Assembly: GCA_964480825.1 (NCBI GenBank)
Contig: CAYZRJ010000005.1
Location: 1-26,030 of the forward strand
DNA from: CAYZRJ01 sp964480825
Lineage (GTDB): Bacteria > Patescibacteriota > WWE3 > UBA101185 > UBA10185
Reading direction: 5' to 3'
DNA length: 26,030 nucleotides
Positions 20,602 through 26,030 of this stretch are shown here, one piece after another. A program made the position numbers and the translations under genes. The notes under the pieces are model-generated. The model searched no databases. It was given only the letters and a program-made list of their open reading frames with translations, and was not told where the DNA came from. The stretch's first letter is position 1, and each line of letters opens with the position of its first letter.

Positions 20602-20928
20602 ATGTCAGTAACAATAAGATTAGCCCGCATAGGCAGAAAAAACTTACCAGCATTTAGAATAGTAGTCGCAAACACTCGCTCGAAAAGAAACGGAGCGTTT
20701 CTCGAAACTATAGGGTCATATAACCCGATGACAAAACCGGAATTACTTACCTTTGATAAAGACAAACTAAAGCTATGGCAAGACCGAGGCGCTTTAATGA
20801 CCGATTCTGTTAGCAAACTAATCAAAGGAGTATACAAATTTACACTTTACCCGTCAGCTAAAAAAGTTAAAAGAGAAGCCAAGAAGCTCGCAGAAAAGAC
20901 TGCTAAGTCCGGCGAACCGCAAGAATGA
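20602..20928 (+). CDS. rpsP: 30S ribosomal protein S16
   Basis: A 108-residue protein with the S16 pattern Ile-Arg-Leu-Ala-Arg-Ile-Gly-Arg-Lys-Asn-Leu-Pro-Ala-Phe-Arg-Ile-Val-Val-Ala near the start, then Gly-Ala-Phe-Leu-Glu-Thr-Ile-Gly-Ser-Tyr-Asn-Pro. The first 80 residues are the conserved core; a lysine-rich tail follows. It begins the rpsP-khpA-trmD unit and overlaps khpA by 4 bp (ATGA). rimM, often found between these genes, is missing. Confidence 0.96.
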   Translation: MSVTIRLARIGRKNLPAFRIVVANTRSKRNGAFLETIGSYNPMTKPELLTFDKDKLKLWQDRGALMTDSVSKLIKGVYKFTLYPSAKKVKREAKKLAEKTAKSGEPQE

Positions 20929-21185
20929 AAGAATTTGTTGAATTTATAATAAAACAGTTTGTATCCAATCCGGAAGCTGTCGTGGTCAACGAGTCGATGG
21001 AAGCTGACACACATATTTACACAGTCATAGTTGCCAACGAAGATATGGGTGTAGTTATCGGCAGAGAAGGTAAAACAATAAATAGCATTAGAAACTTAGC
21101 CAAAGCAAAAGCCATCAAAGAAAATATCATGATTAGAGTATTTTTAGAAGAACCTCAAAATAAGCAAATTTCTAATGAAAATTGA
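20925..21185 (+). CDS. khpA: KH-domain RNA-binding protein (KhpA/YlqC family)
   Basis: An 86-residue protein made of one KH domain. The signature Val-Ile-Gly46-Arg-Glu-Gly49-Lys-Thr-Ile carries the GxxG loop that contacts single-stranded RNA. KhpA proteins in Gram-positive bacteria work with KhpB in cell division and RNA binding, and the gene commonly sits between rpsP and trmD as here. The ATG overlaps the S16 stop (ATGA), and the end overlaps trmD by 11 bp, so all three genes should be translated from one message. Confidence 0.92.
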   Translation: MKEFVEFIIKQFVSNPEAVVVNESMEADTHIYTVIVANEDMGVVIGREGKTINSIRNLAKAKAIKENIMIRVFLEEPQNKQISNEN

Positions 21186-21846
21186 CGTCTTAACTTTACT
21201 TCCAAACCTTTTCGAAGAACATTTAAAAAACCTTCCGTTTAAACGTGCTATTTTAAACAAATCTCTTGAGATCAAGTTACATAATCTGCGCGACTACGCT
21301 CTAGACAGCTATGGCACAGTTGATGACAAGCCATATGGAGGCGGTGTCGGCATGATCTTAATGATCGAACCTGTTTATAACGGCCTGATTGATATTTTAG
21401 GCAAAGATTTTGAAAGACAGCCTAAGAAAAATGGGCGCGTAATAGTTTTATCGCCGCGTGGCAAAAGATTTACACAAAAAATAGCTCACGAACTGTCGCA
21501 AGAAGACCATATTACTTTTGTCAGTGGCCGCTACGAGGGAGTTGACACGCGGGTGGAAGAAAATTTAGCAACCGACGTTATCTCGATAGGCGATTACGTA
21601 TTGTCCGGCGGTGAATTACCGGCATTAGTAATCATGGAAGCTATAACACGTTTAATTCCCGGTGTTTTAGAAAAAGACAGCGCAACCGAAATCGAATCAT
21701 TTAGCGACGGTGAAACTTTGGAGTTTTCACAATTCACAAGACCGAAAAACTTTAAAGGTTTAGAGGTTCCAAAGATCTTATTGTCGGGAAATCATAAGGA
21801 GATCGAAAACTGGCGGAATAAACAAAAGAAGATATCTAAAAACTAG
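21175..21846 (+). CDS. trmD: tRNA (guanine37-N1)-methyltransferase
   Basis: SPOUT-class enzyme making m1G37 in tRNAs with G36-G37, which prevents +1 frameshifting. The start Met-Lys-Ile-Asp-Val-Leu-Thr-Leu-Leu-Pro, the substrate motif Pro-Tyr-Gly-Gly-Gly-Val-Gly-Met (53-60), and the trefoil-knot SAM site Gly118-Arg-Tyr-Glu-Gly-Val-Asp124 and Ser137-Ile-Gly-Asp-Tyr-Val-Leu-Ser-Gly-Gly-Glu147 are all intact. The C-terminal domain has Gln-Phe-Thr-Arg-Pro and Gly-Asn-His-Lys-Glu-Ile-Glu-Asn-Trp-Arg. The 223-residue length is normal, slightly short. Its TAG stop overlaps the stop of convergent pilO within a CTAG palindrome. Confidence 0.96.
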   Translation: MKIDVLTLLPNLFEEHLKNLPFKRAILNKSLEIKLHNLRDYALDSYGTVDDKPYGGGVGMILMIEPVYNGLIDILGKDFERQPKKNGRVIVLSPRGKRFTQKIAHELSQEDHITFVSGRYEGVDTRVEENLATDVISIGDYVLSGGELPALVIMEAITRLIPGVLEKDSATEIESFSDGETLEFSQFTRPKNFKGLEVPKILLSGNHKEIENWRNKQKKISKN

Positions 21847-22604
21847 TTACTTGGCGAGGACTGCGAACTCTCTTCGGCGCTATTGTTAATTTCCTCAGCA
21901 GTAACCTCAATTCCAATGTTTACGCTGTCGCCGCTTTTTTCAAAATATCTCAAGCTTTTAACTTTATTAATAAACGAGGCAAAATCACCGCTGGTAATAT
22001 CCAACGGAATAGGTTCGTCGGTGACAGCGCTTGATTGAACTTTCATGTAGGGAGCACTTAGAACAAAAGTAATGGAAAGTGTTTCAGCATCGTTAAAACT
22101 TATGGAATTAAACCTAAAATTAGAAATGTTGACCAACCTTGATGCGTTTTCAACTGCCTTCATAAAACTGATCATCTGCTGGTAGCTCGCGTCTGCGCCT
22201 AAGGACACCAGTACTACGCTATACGCCGGAGCGTTTTCGTCTTTTATATCTATATCGGATAGAGAATAACTAAGTTTTGTAACATCAAGTCCGGCTTCGG
22301 ATGCAATTTGACTAAGCTGATCCAACAGACCGGGAACGTTTTGCTCGGCGGGCATAACGCGGTCGACGAGATTAGAGTTTTCCTCAAGAATATCTTTAAA
22401 ATCTATAAACCTGCTAAGCTTTGCCTGCTTTTCTTTAAGTTGGTCACGCAAAATTACTGTGTCTCTTAGTTTTTGTTGTAAAGCCGGAACATTTCGAAAT
22501 GAGGGATATATAATTACCACAAAAAGAACGAGTGAAACACCCATGCAAATAATGGGAACTATAAAATTTATGGCTACGTTTTTTAATTTATCTGTTTTCA
22601 TCAT
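21843..22604 (-). CDS. pilO: Type IV pilus inner-membrane protein PilO-like
   Basis: A 253-residue bitopic protein: short cytosolic N-terminus, one membrane helix (about 12-33), a coiled-coil segment (about 38-70) and a C-terminal alpha/beta domain. This layout and its place after pilM and pilN identify it as PilO, which with PilN forms the periplasmic-side alignment complex linking the cytosolic motor to the pilus. The C-terminus is a serine-rich tail. The ATG overlaps the pilN stop by 4 bp. No pilP or pilQ (outer-membrane secretin) follows, as expected for a cell without a Gram-negative outer membrane. Confidence 0.85.
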   Translation of the reverse strand: MMKTDKLKNVAINFIVPIICMGVSLVLFVVIIYPSFRNVPALQQKLRDTVILRDQLKEKQAKLSRFIDFKDILEENSNLVDRVMPAEQNVPGLLDQLSQIASEAGLDVTKLSYSLSDIDIKDENAPAYSVVLVSLGADASYQQMISFMKAVENASRLVNISNFRFNSISFNDAETLSITFVLSAPYMKVQSSAVTDEPIPLDITSGDFASFINKVKSLRYFEKSGDSVNIGIEVTAEEINNSAEESSQSSPSN

Positions 22605-23212
22605 TTTTTATCCGGATCGAGTTCGGTTGAAAGTGAAGCACTTAAAAGATTTCCGTTTAAATCGGAGTTAATTGAAAAACGAACTATGTTTCTATTTTTT
22701 TCCAGGCTTACCGAATTTAGTGTCACTGTTTTAAATAAATTTCTTAAGCGTATATCGCCGCCCTGAAATTCGGAGTTTACTAAATTATTTGTAAAAGTTG
22801 CAATTAATATGTAGCTGTCGGCGTGTCCCGTAATATTTACCTTAGAGCCTTTTTGTAAAGTCATTGAATCTATATTGATACCCGACGGCATTCTTTGCGC
22901 GATCTCGGTTGCCAACATCGAGTAGTTCATCCTATTAATAAAAGCTTCTTTAAGCGTGGTATATTTTTTATCCAAATTTCTGGCGTTGACCTCGACATTA
23001 GCCATTGATGATATTTGTTGGCGTGAAGCGGTTATTTCGGATTCTAAAACTTTCATCTGACCTTTAATGTCGTTCGACAAATAAAAATATAAACCTGCAA
23101 TACCGCCGAGAATTAAAAGCAGACTGATGCTTATCCACGTACTGAATGTTACAACCTTACCTTGAGATTGTTCCTGAACTTCTTGTTCCGGGATTAAGTT
23201 AATACTTTGCAT
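22601..23212 (-). CDS. pilN: Type IV pilus assembly protein PilN-like
   Basis: A 203-residue protein starting Met-Gln-Ser-Ile-Asn-Leu-Ile-Pro-Glu, the conserved PilN tail that docks in a groove of PilM. A membrane helix follows (about 24-46), then a coiled-coil region and a small ferredoxin-like domain. In the family, PilN bridges cytosolic PilM and membrane PilO. It starts 9 nt after the pilM stop and overlaps pilO by 4 bp, so the three form a tight unit. Confidence 0.87.
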   Translation of the reverse strand: MQSINLIPEQEVQEQSQGKVVTFSTWISISLLLILGGIAGLYFYLSNDIKGQMKVLESEITASRQQISSMANVEVNARNLDKKYTTLKEAFINRMNYSMLATEIAQRMPSGINIDSMTLQKGSKVNITGHADSYILIATFTNNLVNSEFQGGDIRLRNLFKTVTLNSVSLEKNRNIVRFSINSDLNGNLLSASLSTELDPDKK

Positions 23213-23221
23213 ATGTTTTTG

Positions 23222-24253
23222 CTAGACCTCTTTAAGCCCCAAACCTAAAGCTGTTGAAAATATCGGTCCACGATCCATAAATTTTGGATCCTGTTGCAAT
23301 ATTTTGGGTGAAAATTTAACTTCTTTAAATGGATTTGCTGCCTCAACCTCATTGTCTAATTTACTCGCTATATACAATAAAAGACCAGGCATTTGGGCAG
23401 TACCTCCAGTTAATATTACACGTTTAATGCTAGCATTTGGTTGCTGCTTTGTGAAGAATATCTCTGCTCGTTCTATTTCCCCGACAATATTATCGATATG
23501 AGGTTTAATTACATCGTAAACTTTGCCGTCTGCCTGACTTTTATCAAGACCGTAAGTCTTTTTGTACTCTTCGGCTTGGTTATAGTCTAATTTTAAGTTT
23601 TGTTGCAGTGCGCGGGTTATGACATCCCCACCGATTGGAATATCTCTTGTAAATCTGACAAAACCTCCGTAACAAATAATAACTATGGTGCGCGAAAAAC
23701 CTAAATCCAGAACTAAACTTCCGGCCGGGTTGTCTATTGTATCGCCAAGTGCGCGACCTAAAGCTAAAGTTTCAGGTTCAATTGCTTTGGGAATCAAATG
23801 CGCTTTTTTTAAAATTTCGATGTGCTTGTCTAAAATGGTTTTTTGAGCGGCAACTATCTGTACGTTTATCTTAGCTTTATCCGCGTAATCAACGTCTAAA
23901 CGTTGAAAAGATACACTAACCTCGTTTAATGGCAGTGGAATATACTGCTCGGCTTCAAAGTTTACTGCGTTTTTTAGATCCCTGTCGTTCATTTGTGGTA
24001 ATTTTATGATACGCATGTATGTGTACCGTTCATCCAGACCAATAGAAACATACGGGGTGGTAAAACCGGATTCAGAAAAAAAATCTTTTAGCGCCGAAGC
24101 GTATGCGTCTATATCTTCTTTCGCGTCAGAGTCGAAATTTAATTTGGAATTTTCGTATATACCGGCCTTTTCGACGATAATCTCATTTTTTTTTCTATCA
24201 AGCTCTAAGGCTCTAAAACTTGTATTTCCTAGATCTAAACCAATAATTGACAT
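23222..24253 (-). CDS. pilM: Type IV pilus assembly ATPase-like protein PilM
   Basis: A 343-residue FtsA/actin-fold cytosolic protein. The phosphate-1 motif Gly5-Leu-Asp-Leu-Gly-Asn-Thr-Ser is at the N-terminus. A second Leu-Asp-Leu-Gly-Phe-Ser-Arg-Thr phosphate motif lies near residue 180, and the adenosine motif Leu-Thr-Gly-Gly-Thr-Ala near 286. In other bacteria PilM binds the PilN N-terminal tail and couples the pilus motors to the PilNO complex. A TATTAT box 6 nt upstream of the ATG may be an internal leaderless promoter for pilMNO. Confidence 0.93.
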   Translation of the reverse strand: MSIIGLDLGNTSFRALELDRKKNEIIVEKAGIYENSKLNFDSDAKEDIDAYASALKDFFSESGFTTPYVSIGLDERYTYMRIIKLPQMNDRDLKNAVNFEAEQYIPLPLNEVSVSFQRLDVDYADKAKINVQIVAAQKTILDKHIEILKKAHLIPKAIEPETLALGRALGDTIDNPAGSLVLDLGFSRTIVIICYGGFVRFTRDIPIGGDVITRALQQNLKLDYNQAEEYKKTYGLDKSQADGKVYDVIKPHIDNIVGEIERAEIFFTKQQPNASIKRVILTGGTAQMPGLLLYIASKLDNEVEAANPFKEVKFSPKILQQDPKFMDRGPIFSTALGLGLKEV

Positions 24254-24259
24254 ACAACA

Positions 24260-24265
24260 ATAATA
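24260..24265 (-). promoter_or_regulatory. Possible -10 box of pilM-pilN-pilO
   Basis: TATTAT on the minus strand, 6 nt before the pilM ATG, in the 23-nt gap after the PilX-like gene. AT-rich context lowers certainty. Confidence 0.35.
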
Positions 24266-24276
24266 TATTAACCTAT

Positions 24277-25098
24277 CTAATTAGACAACGCATCTGTTTC
24301 AGATTTTTGATACACGCTGTAATCAAAATATACAGGAGTAAAGGTGGTGGATTTTATAACAGTAATTATTTTAACCGCATCTCCGGCTTTTCCTGTAGAC
24401 ACTATCTTTATACCCTGAATAGGAATGCTAAATCCTGCTTCGGGAAGTACATTTATGTCTGTTCTACCGTAAACGGAATGTAATCTAAGGGCAACGGGAG
24501 TTTGGGATGCCGCAACAGAAAAACAATTTTGATACCCAAAATTGGCGCTGGCTGACGAAAATCCATTTGTTGTATTATTCGCCAAAACCGCGTTGAAGGC
24601 AAAAGGCGTCGCTTTTATAATTCCGGATTGGGTATAAATATAGTAACCGGTTATCGAATTGCTTCCGTTCCAACAAACGTAAACATTTCTGTCTTGTTGG
24701 TATCCCGTTAATGACACAGCTACGACGTCATCTTCGGCGACTGAAACAGGGTACTCATTGCCGGAATTTCCTTCGAAGCTTAAGGTAACTGTTGCGTCGA
24801 GTTTTTGATCCGTTGAATCAACGATCTGTAATATACAATCAGAACCACATGTGTTGTTATTTATATACGATGTTAAAGTGTCTGTGGGAATTAGTAAAAT
24901 TCTCTCAATTGCCGCCTCCGCAACGCCCGTTGCCTTGGATGAATTATCCGATCCGATTACGTTTCGTAAGTTTTTTATAAATCTGGAAGACACGGTCAAT
25001 CCAATCGACAAAGCTAAAATCATTATCATTAGCACTATTACGAATGTTTGACCTTTTTGATCATGAAGACGGTACTCCGTCGAATGTGCATTGAGCAT
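24277..25098 (-). CDS. PilX-like pilus assembly pseudopilin
   Basis: A 273-residue protein with a short polar leader, Lys-Gly16-Gln-Thr-Phe (numbered from ATG 25098), then a hydrophobic helix to about residue 36 and a long beta-rich extracytoplasmic domain with several Cys. The Gly-Gln-Thr segment before the helix resembles PilX/GspK-type minor pseudopilins rather than a Gly-Phe-Thr-Leu-Glu prepilin: no Glu is found at +5. I start at ATG 25098, 1 nt after the preceding stop; the longer TTG start at 25122 would overlap that gene. In the family, PilX-like subunits help prime pilus assembly at the tip; that role here is inferred from position. Confidence 0.7.
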   Translation of the reverse strand: MLNAHSTEYRLHDQKGQTFVIVLMIMILALSIGLTVSSRFIKNLRNVIGSDNSSKATGVAEAAIERILLIPTDTLTSYINNNTCGSDCILQIVDSTDQKLDATVTLSFEGNSGNEYPVSVAEDDVVAVSLTGYQQDRNVYVCWNGSNSITGYYIYTQSGIIKATPFAFNAVLANNTTNGFSSASANFGYQNCFSVAASQTPVALRLHSVYGRTDINVLPEAGFSIPIQGIKIVSTGKAGDAVKIITVIKSTTFTPVYFDYSVYQKSETDALSN

Positions 25099-25099
25099 C

Positions 25100-25657
25100 T
25101 CAATAAGTATTTCTAATAACAATTGTATTTTTTATATGTATCTCGCCTTTAAAACTTACTCCTCCAGCTCCGGATTCTTTAAAAATCATGGATATTCCGA
25201 CAATCTGCGGAGTAGATCCGGTCAAACTGAAACATCCTGAGGCACACTCTAAATTAACGCCTCCCGAAGTCCCGTTGATAACAGGGGTTGCTACAAGAGC
25301 GTCAGTGCTGGTCGTGGACCATGTGGTAGTGGATCTGTATAAGTTGCTGTTTGCAACGTTGTAATAAACAGTACCTCCGTTGTATTCAAAGGACAATCTG
25401 TTGGAAGTAGGGGAAGAAACGTTAGTTGCGTTCCGCAATTCCTTTTCGAGTTTTATGCCGATAAAGTTTGCTTGTTGCTCAATTTCGTTAATTACCGATG
25501 TTTTATTGTAACTTTTTATAAGTGAAAGTAGAACATCGCTTGTTACACCGATTGAAATAGACATTAAAGTAATAACCAGCATAAGTTCTATTAAGGTAAA
25601 GCCTACGGCTTCCCGCCTATCGATGTAGAAGCCTTTGGACTCTATTTTGTTCATCAT
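25100..25657 (-). CDS. Type IV prepilin-like protein (PilW/PilJ-like minor pseudopilin)
   Basis: Numbered from ATG 25657, a leader of 19 residues ends in Val-Gly19, followed by Phe20-Thr-Leu-Ile-Glu24 and a hydrophobic helix, a clear prepilin-peptidase site with Glu at +5. The remaining part is a beta-rich head with a Cys pair (Glu-Cys-Ala-Ser-Gly-Cys) that may form a small disulfide loop. The length is 185 residues. ATG 25657 gives an ATGA overlap with the upstream gene's stop, which is more convincing than the in-frame TTG at 25669. Confidence 0.82.
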   Translation of the reverse strand: MMNKIESKGFYIDRREAVGFTLIELMLVITLMSISIGVTSDVLLSLIKSYNKTSVINEIEQQANFIGIKLEKELRNATNVSSPTSNRLSFEYNGGTVYYNVANSNLYRSTTTWSTTSTDALVATPVINGTSGGVNLECASGCFSLTGSTPQIVGISMIFKESGAGGVSFKGEIHIKNTIVIRNTY

Positions 25658-26030
25658 TTTGGTTGCCAATTGGTTAAATCTGTATAAATCTGAGTACCTT
25701 TAGTTAATCCGCCTATATTCCAACTCACAAAGACTGCAACACGCGCGATATTAGTGGGGTCGTACTGATCTTTTGTGATATTAAAATAGCGGGTTACAGA
25801 TTGGTTATCAACTACTTCAACGGTTTGTCCTGAATTTACAACTAAAGGCGTTAAGGTCATATTACATTTTTTGGCGCAAGGTGCTGAATTACACGTACAA
25901 TCAACTCCGTCGCCGTCGGCTGAATCAACATCATCTAAAAACTGGATCCAACTCACACTGCTGTCTCTAAATGCGCGAATCCGCTCAATTTCACGTGTTG
26001 CAGTTTTTGTACCTTCGAGCAGTAGCTTAC
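25654..26030 (-). CDS. PilV-like prepilin, 3' part (5' end outside window)
   Basis: The frame stays open to the right edge: upstream of a GTG at 25956 it reads Lys-Leu-Leu-Leu-Glu-Gly-Thr-Lys-Thr-Ala-Thr-Arg-Glu-Ile-Glu-Arg-Ile-Arg-Ala-Phe, then Arg-Asp-Ser-Ser. This resembles the alpha1 segment just after the membrane helix of PilV/GspI-type pseudopilins (Glu-Gly-x-Arg-x-x-Arg-Asp), so the GTG is internal and the true start lies beyond base 26030. A Cys-x-Cys and Cys-x3-Cys cluster lies in the head (Asp-Cys-Thr-Cys-Asn; Pro-Cys-Ala-Lys-Lys-Cys). The 124 visible residues end in a TGA overlapping the next start. Confidence 0.7.
   Translation of the reverse strand, partial: KLLLEGTKTATREIERIRAFRDSSVSWIQFLDDVDSADGDGVDCTCNSAPCAKKCNMTLTPLVVNSGQTVEVVDNQSVTRYFNITKDQYDPTNIARVAVFVSWNIGGLTKGTQIYTDLTNWQPK

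Noticed and set aside
25654..25956. GTG 25956 as start of the PilV-like gene
   Set aside because: The frame stays open upstream to the window edge and encodes a pseudopilin-like alpha1 segment, so the gene is cut by the window.
1..26030. CRISPR arrays, insertion sequences, phage genes or toxin-antitoxin systems
   Set aside because: No regularly spaced repeats, transposase-like motifs, terminal inverted repeats or phage protein signatures were seen on either strand.

Overview
The window looks like a chromosome segment of a streamlined bacterium, most probably a Candidate Phyla Radiation (Patescibacteria) lineage such as Microgenomates, WWE3 or Dojkabacteria. I cannot settle the phylum from sequence alone. 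The evidence is AT-rich DNA with tightly packed, often overlapping genes; domain-trimmed housekeeping proteins (trigger factor without a visible PPIase, ThrRS without TGS, PheT without the EMAP-type domain, TruB without PUA, L32 without cysteines); a type IV pilus locus; and several orphan small proteins. TGA is a stop throughout, which argues against code-25 lineages such as Gracilibacteria and SR1. A run of 100 Ns at 19576-19675 is a scaffold gap.

Layout. Bases 2-190 are the end of a membrane protein and 195-635 is a lone prepilin on the minus strand. Then come trigger factor and clpP (682-2191), an orphan two-repeat protein with its own promoter and terminator (2294-2836), tRNA-Val(GAC) and a YgjP-type metallopeptidase (2941-3394), a membrane protein (3399-4205) and truB (minus). 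The classical translation cluster thrS-infC-rpmI-rplT-pheS-pheT runs from 4970 to 10880, in the same order as in E. coli. A convergent PBP1A (minus) follows, then two divergent orphan genes, tyrS, a 41-aa membrane peptide, an orphan minus-strand gene, recG and rsmD. Next is rpmF-nusB-[gap]-ACP-like-rnc and rpsP-khpA-trmD. The right end is a minus-strand type IV pilus operon: PilV-like (partial), PilW-like and PilX-like pseudopilins, then pilM-pilN-pilO. No stretch longer than 300 bp lacks a gene.

Expression logic. Two classes of gene start can be read directly. Most housekeeping units have a -10 box, often the extended TGnTAnnnT form, only 6-8 nt before the start codon and no Shine-Dalgarno, which predicts leaderless mRNAs (195-635, tig, 3399, thrS, pheS, pbp1A, tyrS, recG, rsmD, rpmF, possibly pilM). 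By contrast, four orphan small genes (2294, 13920 minus, 14064, 16331 minus) have a 20-30 nt leader and a good Shine-Dalgarno. Inside the thrS cluster, rpmI and infC also have strong Shine-Dalgarno sites. infC appears to start at AUA behind a perfect AGGAGG, recalling the rare-start autoregulation of infC known in E. coli.

Most genes serve protein synthesis and quality control (aminoacyl-tRNA synthetases, ribosomal proteins, rRNA and tRNA modification, ClpP, trigger factor), with wall synthesis, recombination and surface pili as neighbours. No mobile element, CRISPR array or phage gene was seen.
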